Positions 1 to 11,964 of a stretch of DNA of 64,000 nucleotides are shown here, one piece after another (position 1 is the stretch's first letter; each line of letters opens with the position of its first letter). The translations under genes were made by a program, and so were the position numbers. Where the stretch lies: NCBI GenBank assembly GCA_028554645.1, contig JAQOOI010000079.1:1550001-1614000 (forward strand), given 5' to 3'. This DNA is from Omphalotus guepiniiformis (Eukaryota > Basidiomycota > Agaricomycetes > Agaricales > Omphalotaceae). The notes beneath the pieces were generated by a model. The model was not told where the DNA came from. It was given only the letters and a program-made list of their open reading frames with translations, and made no database searches.

Positions 1-1
1 A

Positions 2-897
2 AACCCCGTTAGGGAGAGTCGTTCGAAGAAGGAGAGAGCAGAGAAGAAGGCTAGGAGGGTGAAGGGGAAGGAGATTAAGAAGGTTGGGGTTATTGGTAGG
101 AAGGAGGCTTCTGGGAGGGGAATTTGGAGGTTGGAGAAGGGGATGGCTAGGTGGGTGGCCCGCGGGGCTTTTCGAGCTCGATGATGGTGGAACTGATCGA
201 TGGGTTAGATTCGAGTTGTTCGTCCCTCTACATCATCTTTGGATGGGGTATATGTCAGAGTTACTTGGTCTTCGTTCTCCGACGACTCAGATGACGACGA
301 CTCCGACGATGAGGGACGCACCGTCATCTGCAGGGATACATGCTAAACTCCTCAAAGCTGATTTTCATGGGTCGATTATAACTGGTATGTCTACACCCCA
401 GTCGAGTTCTCTGGAAATGTATAACACTGTTATGTTTTCAGTCAAACAAAGTAAATGTCCTTCGTTGATTAATCACTCCGGAATTGTAATACACGAAAGT
501 GAGAATGCGTTTACGATTGTTACGAGTCGAGATAAAGCGAAATGTACGTCTCCCTTCCCTTCCCTTCCCTTCCCTTCCCTTCCCCCTTCTCCCGTGCCCC
601 TTACCCATGTACTCACGCACTAAACACCGTCGAACAGTAATCCCAAAACAAAACACCATATTCACTTTCTCAGTTCCCCTCTACTCAACACTCCCACCTA
701 CCCCCTCCCCCGAGTCCCTAGAATTACCCTACCAACCCCTTCCTCTCGACGCCGGAACCGGAGGAACAAACCCCAAGCACAAAACCGTCCTCGACATCCC
801 ACACCTCCAATTCGATTTGTACGGTAATCAATTCCGATTCAGATCAGCAGATAGAGCATCTCGAAAGTTCAAATATAAAGAAACTATCGAGCTTTAG
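2..897 (+). CDS. POP4: POP4 / Rpp29, RNase P and RNase MRP protein subunit (5' end missing)
   Basis: Protein subunit of nuclear RNase P and RNase MRP, which process pre-tRNA 5' ends and pre-rRNA. Four exons fit in phase: 2-150, 209-384, 442-543 and 638-897, with introns 151-208, 385-441 and 544-637. The joined product shows the family landmarks in order: a Lys/Arg-rich N-terminal part, LHHLWMGYMSELLGL, KLLKADFHGSIITVKQSKCP, SGIVIHESENAFTIV, KLIPKQNTIFTF and the C-terminal LYGNQFRFRSADRASRKF, typical of the Sm-like beta-barrel of Rpp29. The start codon lies before the window. A CCCTT-rich stretch sits inside the third intron. The gene converges on the transporter downstream, with 93 bp between stop codons. 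Family identity comes from remembered homologs and is strong because every splice junction restores the conserved frame. Confidence 0.9.
551..595. repeat. CCCTT microsatellite inside a POP4 intron
   Basis: About six tandem CCCTT/TTCCC units occupy the pyrimidine-rich part of the third POP4 intron. It creates spurious Pro/Leu/Ser-rich open frames on both strands. Length variation here would not affect the protein. Confidence 0.8.
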
Positions 898-990
898 CTT
901 TAAATCGAAATGAAATTCGTATATGTATTCAAAACCAACCCATTACACTATGCCACTAAACACTACTGTATGTACTATGTATGAACGCCC

Positions 991-3170
991 TCACAACTTT
1001 GCCAGGAGCAACCCAAGGACAACATATAATATCGTCGCGGGTGGTGTAACGATACAATATGCCCAAAATATTGTACGACTTATAAGTCTTTCGAATGCAT
1101 CGCCTGATGCGGCTTGTGTTATCTATACATGTATCGTAAGTGAGCGGGGGAGAGGGAAAAGAAAGACAAAACACTCACCTGAGCCAAAGTCAACGCAGGA
1201 GGAGACGAAATCAACAAAACATTCGATACAACAAACACCGGACTACAAAAAAACCGTCAACATAAAAACCAAAATAATGAAATCCCAACAACTCACTCAT
1301 CAAAAACCCTCTGCAAATCAAACTTTGTCGAAAGCGCCATAAGCGGAATTAACAAAAAAGGCGTAATAATCATCCTAGAAGCAACAGCAATAACAACCGT
1401 TTTCGTTTCTCCACGTCTCGAAGAATCCTCCACCCCCGCCTCCTCCCTTGCGAGATTCGAATTCGAATTCCTCTTCCTAAACAAATCCTTCACACTACCA
1501 ATCAACGACCCGGAACTCGTCTTCACACCCACACCCTCCCCCACCCCCTCTCCACTGGCACCCCTCACCCTTTTCCGCTTCCCCTGCGCCTGCACCTGCC
1601 CCTCAGCAGCAGCCCCAGGATAAAAATACGCCCCAAGAACAATAAGCGTAACCGGAATCGAACAATTCCCAGCACTCGTCAAAGCACCCTTAATCGGCTG
1701 CATATGTTCATCCAACGCATGTTGTAATGGCCTGATACAAGCTACAATGAGTGATGCCAGAGCTGCCCATAGTGGGACTGTCATGAATTCAGTGAATCCT
1801 CTCCATGCGCGGTGGAGGCGGCGTTTCAGGTGGCGGATGCGAGTCTGCGTGGGTGGGATGGTAGAGGATGTGGGTTCACGTATGGGATGATGAATAGGTA
1901 AATGCTCTTGATCCTGATCACGATCAACAGTAACAGTTTCCTCAGAATCAGTCTCCTCCTCCTCCCCATCCGACGTCCCAGGTGAAGTCCCCACCTCCGA
2001 ACCAAGCACAGAAAGCGTAACCCTTGATTGATTCGGTGAATTCGGAAACGATCTATAAAACTTTGTTCGTCGTTTATGTACACCAAGTGTCGTTTCGTGT
2101 GTGTATGAATCGTCTATTATGATATCGGGAGTTTCGAGTGATGATGCGCTAGGAGGTTCCGCTTGATCGTTCTCGTTCTCGTGCTCTTGTTCGTGTTCGG
2201 TATAGATCAACGGAGCACCTTCTTCGCCTGGTAACCTAATAGGTGCATCTTCAGGATCATCCGCTTGAGCTAAAAGTCGGACACCATAACTCCATCGTAA
2301 CTAACAAAAGTCAAGAGATAAGAGGGGGGGTTTCGTATACGAGAGGGTCAAGTATATGACCACTTACCACCATCCCAAGTGTACTATAAAACACGAGATA
2401 CGTCAATGCACGACCCAACATGGCATTTTTATTATCATCTTTGCCCCATTTGAGTCCATGGACTGTTACGACGAGACTTTGCATCAAGGCGATTGGGAGT
2501 GAGTTGGAGTTCATGAACATTGCTGCTGCCATTGCGAAACTCCTGGAATACGAGAGCGAGAGTGAGTGAGTGAATGAGAATATGCAATGGGGCACGCAAA
2601 GCGGATTAACGTACCTCTGTGACCTCTTCAACCGAAACAAAGTCCCAAGTAAGAACGAAACAAGCATCGATACGACAGTAACGAGGACGAAAAAGATTGG
2701 TATTATCCATAACTCTCGAAGTTTTGCTATTCCAAACTGGTGTCAGCGACTCGAACGAATGCATTCAGGGGTAGCAATGAAACTCACCTGGAGAAAGAAA
2801 GAAAGCGACTTTGGAGAATAAAAGTGATGGTGTGAACAGAGATACATTCAGTCGATTAAGTTGCTTTAGATCGTCAAGCGTCAGTCCAAATTCATTGCGA
2901 AGCAAGAAGCACGAAGGCCGCTCAAACCACGCGTGGTGCGGGCGCGGTGCGGCGCAAAGACACACCTTTTGAGTCTTTTTATCCAAAATACCCTTTGAAG
3001 CTAAGATATACCCCGCGAGACATAGAAGGAAGACTTCAAGGATAGACTATGCAATCCCAGAAATCACAGCCATCAGGAAAGAAAGAAAGAAATAATTAAA
3101 AGGCAGAAATACTAACAGTGAATACAGTTTGGAGGAGAGAACCAATGGGTGTATCTATAGGTGTTCCCAT
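991..3170 (-). CDS. Auxin efflux carrier (AEC/PIN-like) family membrane transporter
   Basis: Predicted 565-residue carrier of the AEC family (fungal relatives of yeast YLR152C/YBR287W), probably in the ER or plasma membrane; substrate unknown. Eight exons on the minus strand keep phase: 3170-3117, 3046-2966, 2863-2788, 2726-2615, 2542-2368, 2300-1297, 1242-1179 and 1122-991. The N-terminal helices include SILEVFLLCLAGYILASKGI and FFLSPAKLRELWIIPIFFVL. A long hydrophilic loop with acidic and Ser-rich stretches occupies the middle. The C-terminal bundle carries FMTVPLWAALASLIVACI, SSPPALTLAQ and FERLISRTIFWAY, which are family hallmarks. A TGA just inside the sixth intron would end a naive single-exon reading; splicing at 1296 continues into the conserved C-terminus. 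PCMT is divergent, with start codons 209 bp apart and a shared promoter. Confidence 0.88.
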
Positions 3171-3379
3171 TGTTAAACTGTAGCTTGAGAGTAAAACCAA
3201 AAGAGAATGAAACCGAAAGACTGCGGCGCGAGGGCCCAGGTTATATATGCCCAAACAGCTTTTGCGCCCAAGAAATTCAAAAAAACGCAGCGCCGAACGC
3301 CAAGATCATAATTCCGAGGCTACGTACGTATCGGGTATATTATTCCCACGGATGGGTCTGACCTCATTCGCCACTAACT

Positions 3380-4439
3380 ATGACTTCAGCTTTCCTCGCG
3401 ATGGCCTGGCGATGTACTGGCAAAACGAATGCAGAGCTTATCGGTAATATGGCTTCGGGTGGTATAATTCGTAATCAACGTGTACGAGAGGTAAGTGCTG
3501 CGAGTGTCCTTGTGTGTGCAACGTTATCTGTGATGAGATGGTGATGATACGGATACGTAGGCAATGTTGAAGGTTGACAGAGCAAATTACGTCGTATTTC
3601 GGACTGATGCATACGAAGATTCGCCTCAGTTGCGTTTCTTACACCTTTTTTCTAATCTAATCTAATCTAATCTGCATTTACAGGTACATAGGTCATGGAG
3701 CAACAATTAGTGCTCCTCATATGGTACGTATTTTCATCACTAAGCTATACGTACTCTTCACTCCCTTCCCTAGCACGCCTACGCAGCCGAACACCTTCTC
3801 CCGTGCCTCCATCCAGGAGCAAAAGTCCTAGACGTAGGAAGTGGCTCAGGATACCTCGCTGCTGTATTCCATCACCTCGTTTCTTCCGAATCAGGGAACC
3901 AAAAAGGAAAAGTAATAGGAATAGAACACGTCCCAGACCTTGCCGAGTGGTCCGTTGAGAATCTAAAGAAAGATGGGCTTGGTGATGCGTTGGAGTCGAA
4001 GGGGATTGAGATTATTTTGGGTGATGGTCGGAAAGGTAAGGGGAATATCTATCTAACTTTCTTGTGGAGTCGTTGTACTCAATAACATTCTTGGGTGCAG
4101 GATATCCTAGTGGCGGTAAGCCTAAACACATTCCCTCACCACCATCTTCTCATCCCATCTACAGGCCCTTATGACGCAATACACGTCGGAGCAGCCGCAC
4201 CCACTCTTCCAAGGGAACTAATCGACCAATTAGCTTCCCCAGGCAGGATGTTCGTTCCTGTCGGTACGTGGACCCAGAATGTCCTTCACATCGATAAAGA
4301 TGAAAAAGGGATTGTCACTTGGACGGAGGCCATGGGTGTTCGTGTACGTGTTTATGATCCTTTTAGTGTGTTCTCGACTTGAACTTCATATGTGTTGTTG
4401 TAGTATGTCCCATTGACGGATCTTGAACGACAACATTGA
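3380..4439 (+). CDS. Protein-L-isoaspartate O-methyltransferase
   Basis: Repairs damaged proteins by methylating isoaspartyl residues with S-adenosylmethionine in the cytosol. Seven exons give 236 residues, near the family's usual 220-240: 3380-3490, 3561-3628, 3684-3723, 3774-4035, 4101-4115, 4165-4343 and 4404-4439. Visible landmarks are NAELIGNMASGGII, VREAMLKVDRANYV, YIGHGATISAPHMHAYAAE, the SAM-binding motif VLDVGSGSGYLAA, the acidic GIEHVPDLAEWS, YDAIHVGAAAPTLP and the C-terminal YVPLTDLERQH. The fifth exon is a 15-nt microexon (4101-4115), and the intron after exon 2 begins with the weak donor GTTGCG. All junctions keep the conserved frame. Confidence 0.93.
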
Positions 4440-5708
4440 TTTTGGGTTGGGAGTTCCGGTTTGTATTTACTGTGTATTTGTTGTAGCTTTTGAAAGTGTA
4501 ACTTGTAACTTGTAAAATGCGCAATGCTTTGGTTTCTCATAGCTCTATTATCAAACCTTTGTTCTCCTAGTACATCAGCATTTCCTACTTACGACCAAGT
4601 CTGTCTACCATCAACCAAACTTCTCCCCAGCCACCACACCTTCTTCTCTCTCCAAAGTAAGTGGGTCCAATCAGTGACCGACTCCTCGTGGTAACTCTGT
4701 CTAGTATCGGTAGGCCTTCTAAAGCTACTGTACAGTCTTGACCTTATGATTAGATCATTAGAGAGATCGACTAGCACATATTAGTTTGGAAGTTGTTTTC
4801 TTGTAGAATTAATGTTTTAAGGGAGTGACATTTATGAAGGCATGGGGGTGAAAGAAAGAAAGCATGAGTTCGAGGTTAGACGAAGGAGATCAGGTGAGAA
4901 ACATGAACTTGAGCGCTTCTGAACTTCGAAGCTTATTTTAGTCATCCTTCTTTCTTCCTTCCTTCCTTGTCACTGCACGGATGCTTGGGCTACCGACTTT
5001 CAGTCACTGGAGAATACCACACAAATCTCATCAAGGTATTAGTAGATCAGTTCCCCAGAAAACTATACTGTATGTTAATCTGCAAACTTCTCCCTCTTCA
5101 AACCTAGGAGAATAGCAACCCGCTGCATCGTACAGTCGCTTGTATTCCCGGTAAGCTGAGCAGTCCTAGTCAGTCCCTGTAAGAAGTACTGACAGAAATC
5201 ACCCGTCATTGATATTACTGCCACTACTTACTAAGATACCCGTCGAATACTGCATACCGTTGACGACTACGCTTCATGAGGAGTTCCAGGGCAGGACTTC
5301 AATATGCCTAAGTCCACAATCCGCCCGAATGAGAATCTTTCTACCGGTTATGTCGTGCCGGAACATTATCCTCAAGCATGAGCGCCTGTCTGCCTCTATT
5401 GGCAACCAACAGGAGTCAGCCTAAGGCATGGATGATGGTTCCCCTTCGAAGTCCCACAAGGCATTCTGTGATCACAATCTTGTGGAACCGCCTAGCACAT
5501 TCCATGATTTTTCCATTGGCCGAGTTCATAAACACGGCAGCAAGGCAGCAAAGCCGCGTCATCCGGAAATTCCGACGGAAGCATTGAATTAAAACTGGTG
5601 GTCATCAACGCTGCTTGGCATGGCCAGGGACATATAAATACCTGTTCATGCAACAGGAGGAGGTTCAAACTCCACAGTTCGCTCTTTTTACACAATCTAC
5701 AATCTACA
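4440..5708. other. Intergenic region, PCMT to MAPEG
   Basis: About 1.27 kb with no gene I can support. It holds the PCMT 3' flank, short CCTT and GAAA runs near 4850-4970, and the promoter of the MAPEG gene. Open frames here are short and resemble nothing known to me. Confidence 0.6.
5633..5640 (+). promoter_or_regulatory. TATA box of the MAPEG gene
   Basis: TATAAATA lies about 70 bp upstream of the ATG at 5709, a normal position for a fungal TATA element, and is followed by a pyrimidine-rich leader. No transcript data are available, so the link to the gene is by position only. Confidence 0.5.
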
Positions 5709-6549
5709 ATGTCTACGACTATAACACTTCCTCAAGGGTAAGTGCATTACCTGTGGAACTGGAGCTGTCCTTTTGTTACGAGGGTGTTGATCGAGTTTGC
5801 ATATTATAGCTGGCCCTATGTCGTCGCGGCCTTGGTTTCAACGAACTTTATGGTTCTTGGACAGATCATTGTTGTGGGACGCTTTCGAAAACTTTCTGGG
5901 ATCAAGTACCCCCAATGTTCGTCCTATCCGTGTTTGCGCTCTGGATGATTCGCTTGACCCCTATCATCTATTATGACACAGTATATGCAGAGCAAGCTCA
6001 AGTGGAAAAATCTCTAGAGGCCAAACGCTTTAATTGTGCTCAACGTGAGTAATTTGTTCAAACACCTTTTGTTTACGAGACTAAAGTTATTCCTTTGTAA
6101 CCGCCGCAGGTGCCCACCAAAACACTCTGGAATACCTTCCAATCCTCTACACAACGTACGTGCTCCTACATACAAACGCTACGAATGTTCCTGACTGACC
6201 TTGGATGATTTTATCATAGCACCCTCGTGACTGCTCTAGAATACCCTATCGTTGCCGCTTCAATTTGTGGCTTATGGACTTTATCTCGAATTCCCTACAC
6301 TCGGGGATATGTCTCCGGTGATCCCAACAAGGTACGTTCCGTTTTTCAGAGTTCCGTACAGGATTGCTCATACTATGATTGCCATCGGTATAGCGTGAAG
6401 GGGGCGCGAGAATCAGCTCGTTGACATTGATAGGTGTGCTTGTTTAGTCACTTCAAACTCGGTATTCGCTAATTAACATTTACAAAGGTCTCCTTCTGAC
6501 CTCGGCTTACGTCGCTGGAAAAGCTGTGGTGGCTCAGCTTGGTTATTAA
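5709..6549 (+). CDS. MAPEG-family protein, microsomal glutathione S-transferase 3-like
   Basis: Four-helix membrane protein of the MAPEG superfamily, expected to act as a glutathione transferase/peroxidase in ER or outer mitochondrial membranes. Seven exons give 152 residues, the usual MGST3 length: 5709-5737, 5810-5916, 5982-6044, 6110-6155, 6220-6331, 6394-6433 and 6488-6549. The product reads MSTTITLPQG, WPYVVAALVSTNFMVLG, KYPQLYAEQAQVEKS, then the family signature FNCAQRAHQNTLEYLP, SRIPYTRGYVSGDPNKR and a last helix ending AVVAQLGY. Fungal MGST3-like proteins share the YPQLYAE and FNCAQRAHQN blocks, so the assignment is firm. Six introns in 840 bp is a high density even for an agaricomycete gene. 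An upstream TATA box suggests ordinary regulated transcription. Confidence 0.93.
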
Positions 6550-7451
6550 AACTTATTAATTTACTTTATATGCTAGTGTTCACTTACGGACTGTCTGCGT
6601 ATCTCTATAAGCCAAGGTCAAAGCTGGTCATAATAAAAAGTCTTGAATATGCAGACAGTCACGGTGTCCACCGTAACCTGCTCGCATTCTAATCTTAAAT
6701 TGCACAAACAAGCAAAATGCACTCAACAACGCAAAAGAAGCATGGGTGATGTACCGAGTTTATTAACAGCGGACCAAAAACCACCAATTCCATAAAGTCA
6801 TCACAGTGCGTAAAAATCCAGAACTATGCATGGGCACAAATTGCCAACAAACAATAAATTAAAGAGCATCTTGTATGGTACCATTGAAAACATTAACGTG
6901 CAATGTGAAAATTGTGAGTTGTAAAGTTGCGATATTTGCGAGAAAAATGCCAAGTTTGCAAGGTTGCGTGAGGGGGATAAGTAAATACAATGCAGAGCGA
7001 TGAGCAATGTGGACTGAAAACCGGGGGCGGAAGCAATGAATAGATGAGAATAAATGGGAGGATAGAGGTAAGTAGGGAATGAAGGGAAGCAAGCAAGTGT
7101 ACATCAAGAAGTGGACATTAGATAGACGTCGTGAATTTGGGAAGGGACAGTGGGAAAGCAACTCTATGGTGGGGGTTTGAAAGAAAGTGGCGGGAATGAT
7201 TAAAGAGTACAATTTGGGATGAGAATAACCTAGCAAGTCGTTTTCCAGAGAACCAGTTGAAGAATTCATGATGCATGATAGGCGATTCTTTATCCTGAGT
7301 TGAACATAAAATAGTGAGTATGAGAAATAGATTTTCTTTAGATTGATGATTCGTGAGATGCGGCGACTTGAGGACCCAAAATGAAGTCGGCAAGGGTGAA
7401 AAGGACAACATAAGCATAATGCACGCTCGATTACCTGACTAGATCATCCGA
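6550..7451. other. Intergenic region / likely 3' UTRs
   Basis: Lies between two converging genes. The plus strand is purine-rich over 6860-7290, and several open frames on the minus strand read as Pro/Leu/His-rich low-complexity strings. I see no domain and treat it as untranslated 3' flank. Confidence 0.55.
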
Positions 7452-9909
7452 TCATGATGAGCGACTGGTCATGACTGGGTTGACCGCAGTCTGAACCACC
7501 TCTTTCTTCCGCAGATTCAAATGTGGACACATTGCCATGCGTAAAACCGCCCCTTCCTCCATATCATCATTATCCTCGAGCATTTCAAGTCCTGCCAGCC
7601 CATCCTCAAGCCTAGCCAACCCATCCAAATCGATATCAACCAACGCATCGGCAATATCCTCGTGTACATCCCCGTCATCCTCGTCATCATCATCCTCGTC
7701 GTCAGTGTCCACAATACTAGCGTAACGGTGATGCGCATAGGTATGCCGTCCTGGAGGCACGGCGAACCGTATACATTCTTCGCTACCTTCCTCATCATCG
7801 TACTCCTGCTCCTGTTCCTCACACACGGGAAACAGCTTCACACTCGTCTCACTCGAGCTTCGCCTTCTCCTGTACCCGTGCACACCGTACCCATACCCAT
7901 GCGAACTTCCGCTCGAAACAAGGACAGAGTCTTCTTCCGATTCAAAAGGACTGGGATAATAGTCCATTGGAAAAGCCTCTATAGCAGATACAGCCGAGAA
8001 GTTACGATACGACATAGACCTGAAAGACAGAGGATCGCATTCCCATTCCTCTGAGCTCCACGTGTACCTTCCTAACCCAGACGGGCGGAAAGGTGTAGCC
8101 ATAGCGGCCATAGCTATTTGTCCGACCCATCCACCACTGCTATTGCCGTTTGTACCGCCCACACGGGTGGAGGTGATACCTCCATGACAGTGATTCAACC
8201 ACGCCTTTCGCCTCCCTCTCACCTCCAATACGCTCTCCCTTGCACCTGCATCTGCTTTTGCCGCCGCGGCTTTGGCGCGCGCGACAAGTAGCAGGTGCGT
8301 GAGATGAGCGTGGATAGAGTTGAGGTGGGCATGTTGAGCGAGGACAGAAGCCAGGGACGCAGGAAGAGGTATGGGTGAGGAGGGGCTGGCAGCATACGAG
8401 GGGGATATAGCAGCAGGTGAAGGAAGGGAAAGGTGGGACGGAGAGGTTATTTGAGAAACTGATAAAGAGAGTTTAGGCTTGACCTGATGGTGTTGCTCGT
8501 GAGCGGGGGAGACAACAGCACCATCCTCTGCTTGCTCTGGAACTGTACAGGCAGGTTCAGCCCATGTAGCTGCTCCTGTCGTAGGCATAGCAACGAACGG
8601 ATCGCCAAAAGTTGTAGAGGTCGATGTCGGTGTGTGAACAGAGCTCGAGTCAGTATCCGTCTCCGAATCTTCAGTGGCCTGACTAGCAGTCTCCGCCGCT
8701 ATCCGTCTGTCGTCCTCATTACCGAAAGGCGAGGCTGACAACAGAGAGACGGGGGAAAGACCAGCTCCATCAGTCGAACCTGGACCGGTAACATAAGCAT
8801 ACATACTATACTTCGCTATAACGAGAAAACTAACCCAAAATACCCAGAGGCAGATTGTCAAAATCAAAGCCCTTTTTCCCGAGCTCGTCCAGCTCATCCC
8901 TCACCTCCCTGACGACTTCACCCAGTCTGACATCAACGCTCTTAATCATGCTACAGATAACCCAAGAATAATACGGTGCACTGATCTCAGTGATATACGG
9001 TGTCGGCAAACTAGACAGATCAACCGTTATACCGGCGGAACGTATGCGCTGATTGAGCTCGGGAAGGACGTGTAAGCGGAACGAATCTACGAGGGTAGAG
9101 CGTGCTCTTCGACGAAGTGCACGGGGTGTGAGTCTAGGCGGCGGAGGAGGCATAGGAATCACAACTTCTTTCCCAAGGAGGGAGGGGGGTAATGAGGTGC
9201 TCCTCGAATGGAGACTAGTCACCGCGCGGGAGAGGGTCGATGGTGCTGAGGAACACTGTGTGCCTCGCTCCGACTGGAAGGACTGCACAGAACGCGAAGG
9301 AGTCGTATCACGCGACTGGGATAAGGAGGCAGAGGTGTGAAATGAACGTGCTGTGCGGGGAGAGTTCAAACTAAGAGGGATAAGAGAGTTGACGAGATTC
9401 ATGAGTAAAGATCTCTGTTTCTTATGCCCTCTCTTTGTCCTGGGTAGTAACGACTCCTCGTCCTGCTGCTGCTGTTGAAGTTTTCGCATTCGTTCCGCTT
9501 CTTCTTGCTCTTCCAGCTTTTTTCGTTCTTTCTCAGTCTCTTCCTCTTCGCGCTTCCGTTCACGCTCCATCTCTGCGGCCGATGCATTTACATCGTCAAT
9601 GACGCTCCAGAGTCGTTTGATCAAGTCCGACGACGATCTCATTGGCCATTCTTCCACTTCCCCGTCAACAAAGAGACAGTTGACTTTCTTCTGCGCAAGC
9701 TCGAACGTGACTTCCTTGAGGATACTCTGTACTCCGACCGCTCGGTCCAAGGCATGCACGAGCACAGGAACCTCGAGATCATCGCAGGCCAGAGCTGCGA
9801 GCTGGTTCGACCAAGCAGAAGGGGTTAATAAAGACCCGGGTAGATTCTCAAACGTGAGTTTGAACAAGACAGTAGGATGGGCAGCGGAGGGAATGAGTCG
9901 AATGAGCAT
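7452..9909 (-). CDS. Unrecognised protein with a coiled-coil segment and an acidic C-terminal part
   Basis: Predicted 800-residue protein from two exons, 9909-8835 and 8779-7452, joined by a 55-bp intron (GTTAGT...CCAG) that restores one continuous frame. I do not recognise a family. The first 100 residues look folded (ILKEVTFELAQKK, NCLFVDGEVEEWPM). Residues about 110-150 form a charged Glu/Lys/Arg/Gln coiled coil. A Ser/Thr-rich basic linker follows. A second ordered patch near residues 275-355 contains LTPRALRRRARSTL, SFRLHVLPELNQRIR and YYSWVICSMIKSVDV. The rest is low complexity, ending in an Asp/Glu-rich tract. The antisense of that tract produces a false poly-Ser frame. The start at 9909 is simply the first ATG of the open frame. 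A regulatory or scaffold role is possible but not shown by the sequence. Confidence 0.65.
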
Positions 9910-11964
9910 CTTTATGAACGGAGGATGTGCGAAGTTGTTGTATCGTCCTGGGTCGGCAAGAGGGAATGAAAATCATGCAAAGAGGCAAACACCAAAAAGA
10001 CAGGAATGAAACGAAATGCGATATGAAACGAAAGAAAAGGAAATGAAACAGAGCTCCTGTGATGCTACTTCAAAGTGAGTAGAAGAACAAGGTCAGCCGC
10101 ATGAAAGAACAAGCCTGATATCAAGAACAAATCTTCACCTCTCGTTTGGAACCAAAACTAGACAGTCCAAAGTCTCTCGTACCTCGGCGAAAGAGTCAAA
10201 GCAGAAAGGAATGAACTGAAGGAGAGCGACACAGGGGTTGCAGCTGAAGCCCAAGTTGAAACAGCTGGCAAATAATTTTGTTTTGGTTGATACGCGGCGG
10301 CTACAGGGGAAGCCATTCATCTACCCCTGCCAGTGATCCCGTAACGTTAAAATTGAACATCAACATTCTACGTGCCATGATACCGAAAGGATTCTGGAGC
10401 AGACTTTGGAGCAGTAACGAAAGAAATTCATGGCGAGAGGTAAAAGTCACTGGTCTGGTCAACAAAATTAATTGAGAATGATGTGGTGATTGGTCTCTTT
10501 CGATGGAGTTGTTGCTGAACAGTTTACGTAAGTACGAATTCAACAATCTACCTCGGCCTCCCTCCGGACCTCCATTGAATTTCACAGTGGATAGCCGTTA
10601 ATTAGTCAGATAGTACTCAACTGTTGATAACACTAAGTAGAGGTGATTTCAGCCTCGTACCATTCGTATAGCACCTAGACCCTCTTTGTAGGCGTGGTTG
10701 TCGAGACGGAACTAAAGGCAGACGAGTTCACGGACACTGGCCGGAATATTAAGTACATGGAATTTAAATCAAGCAGTTTGCCGGGGGTTCAAACAAATAA
10801 ATTACCGCGTCTAAACTCCTGTCTAGCTCTGAGTATCCCCGCCCGCACCGCCCAAAACTATAAGTAGTCCTGTACAAATGAATAACCCATACCCTTTACT
10901 TCATTGACTGTAACACGAGATAACTCTACTCTACCGATACTATATTACTAAAATGTGAAAGAAAAACCGCAGGAGATTTGGAAGTACTATAGTCACAATC
11001 GACAAATGAGATGAAGATGAAGAATGAGATGAAGGACCGGATACCCTGATGAGGAGAGGAGAGGAGAAGGAACCCATGCACAAATTGAGATGAATGCAGA
11101 GAAAGGAGCACAGAAATAATTAAGTTTAGGTGTGAGAGGAAACAGACGCAAAGTTCTTGTGGGTGTGGGTCCAAAGGAGTGTGAAGCGGACCATCTTGGC
11201 GACGGTGAACGCGAGTGAATAGCTGGTAAACGAGTGTGTCGGCGTGCATTGGCGACGCCAAAGTAAAAGAAAAGGATGTAAGACGGCAAATAAGGAGTGT
11301 GTGACCACAGCGCCAAGCGCAGTGATAAAAAATGAAGATGAACCAACGGAATTAGTGTGATAAGTATTTGGTAGGATAATGAGGGAGGTGCAATTGGGGA
11401 GATTGTATGTGCGTGTGGGTGTTGTAACGTCCGTCTTCATCTCTCAAAACGAACGAAGGAGTGTGACTATGAAGGGGAAGGAGTGTGTGTGTAAGTGGGT
11501 AGAAGGCGAGTACAGAACGGTATGAGTGAATAATGTATCAATCTGAAGAGAACGGGAGGGGTGAGCATGAACACTGCAAACAGAACAGGAGACCAGGACA
11601 CAAATTTATAGAATAAAAACATAAGAACGGAACGGAGAACCGAAAAAAAATCCCAAGAAAGGAGAAATAGACAGCTCAATACCAATACATAAATAAGTGG
11701 ATATGGTTTGGTGCGCAAGGAATTGAGAAAAGATGGATGGGATTGAGAGGACAATAGTGATGATTGATCAGATGTAAGACGCGTCCATGGATGTGTATGA
11801 GGATGACTGAAGCGATGGGTGACGGTATTAGCAGATATATAAATTTGATAGGAAAGCAAGGGTTCACTTTGAATGAATGTCGAATGGGTAGACGAAGCAC
11901 CGGGCAGGATAAAAGGATGAAAGAAGAAACATGAAAAGAGACGAGCATAACGACCTCAGATCAA
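9910..11964. other. Intergenic region, about 2 kb
   Basis: From 9910 to about 10900 it is the upstream flank of the unrecognised gene, with nothing I can support. From 10930 to 11960 the plus strand is strongly purine-rich and the minus strand has long open frames rich in His, Pro, Leu and Ser. This lies just downstream of the kinase gene and looks like a biased 3' UTR rather than coding sequence. Confidence 0.5.

Noticed and set aside
84..623. 180-codon frame taken as one exon at the window start
   Set aside because: It runs through three POP4 introns; only its middle part is coding, and splicing recovers the conserved protein.
1293..1295. Stop codon ending the transporter at residue FDE
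   Set aside because: It lies inside an intron; splicing 1296-1243 continues into the conserved DPVFVVSNVLL and SSPPALTLAQ segments.
6859..7417. Overlapping 100-136 codon minus-strand frames
   Set aside because: Low-complexity Pro/Leu/His/Ser strings in a purine/pyrimidine-biased 3' flank, with no domain or splice pattern.
7537..7725. Poly-Ser open frame on the plus strand
   Set aside because: It is the antisense of the Asp/Glu-rich tail of the minus-strand gene at 7452-9909.
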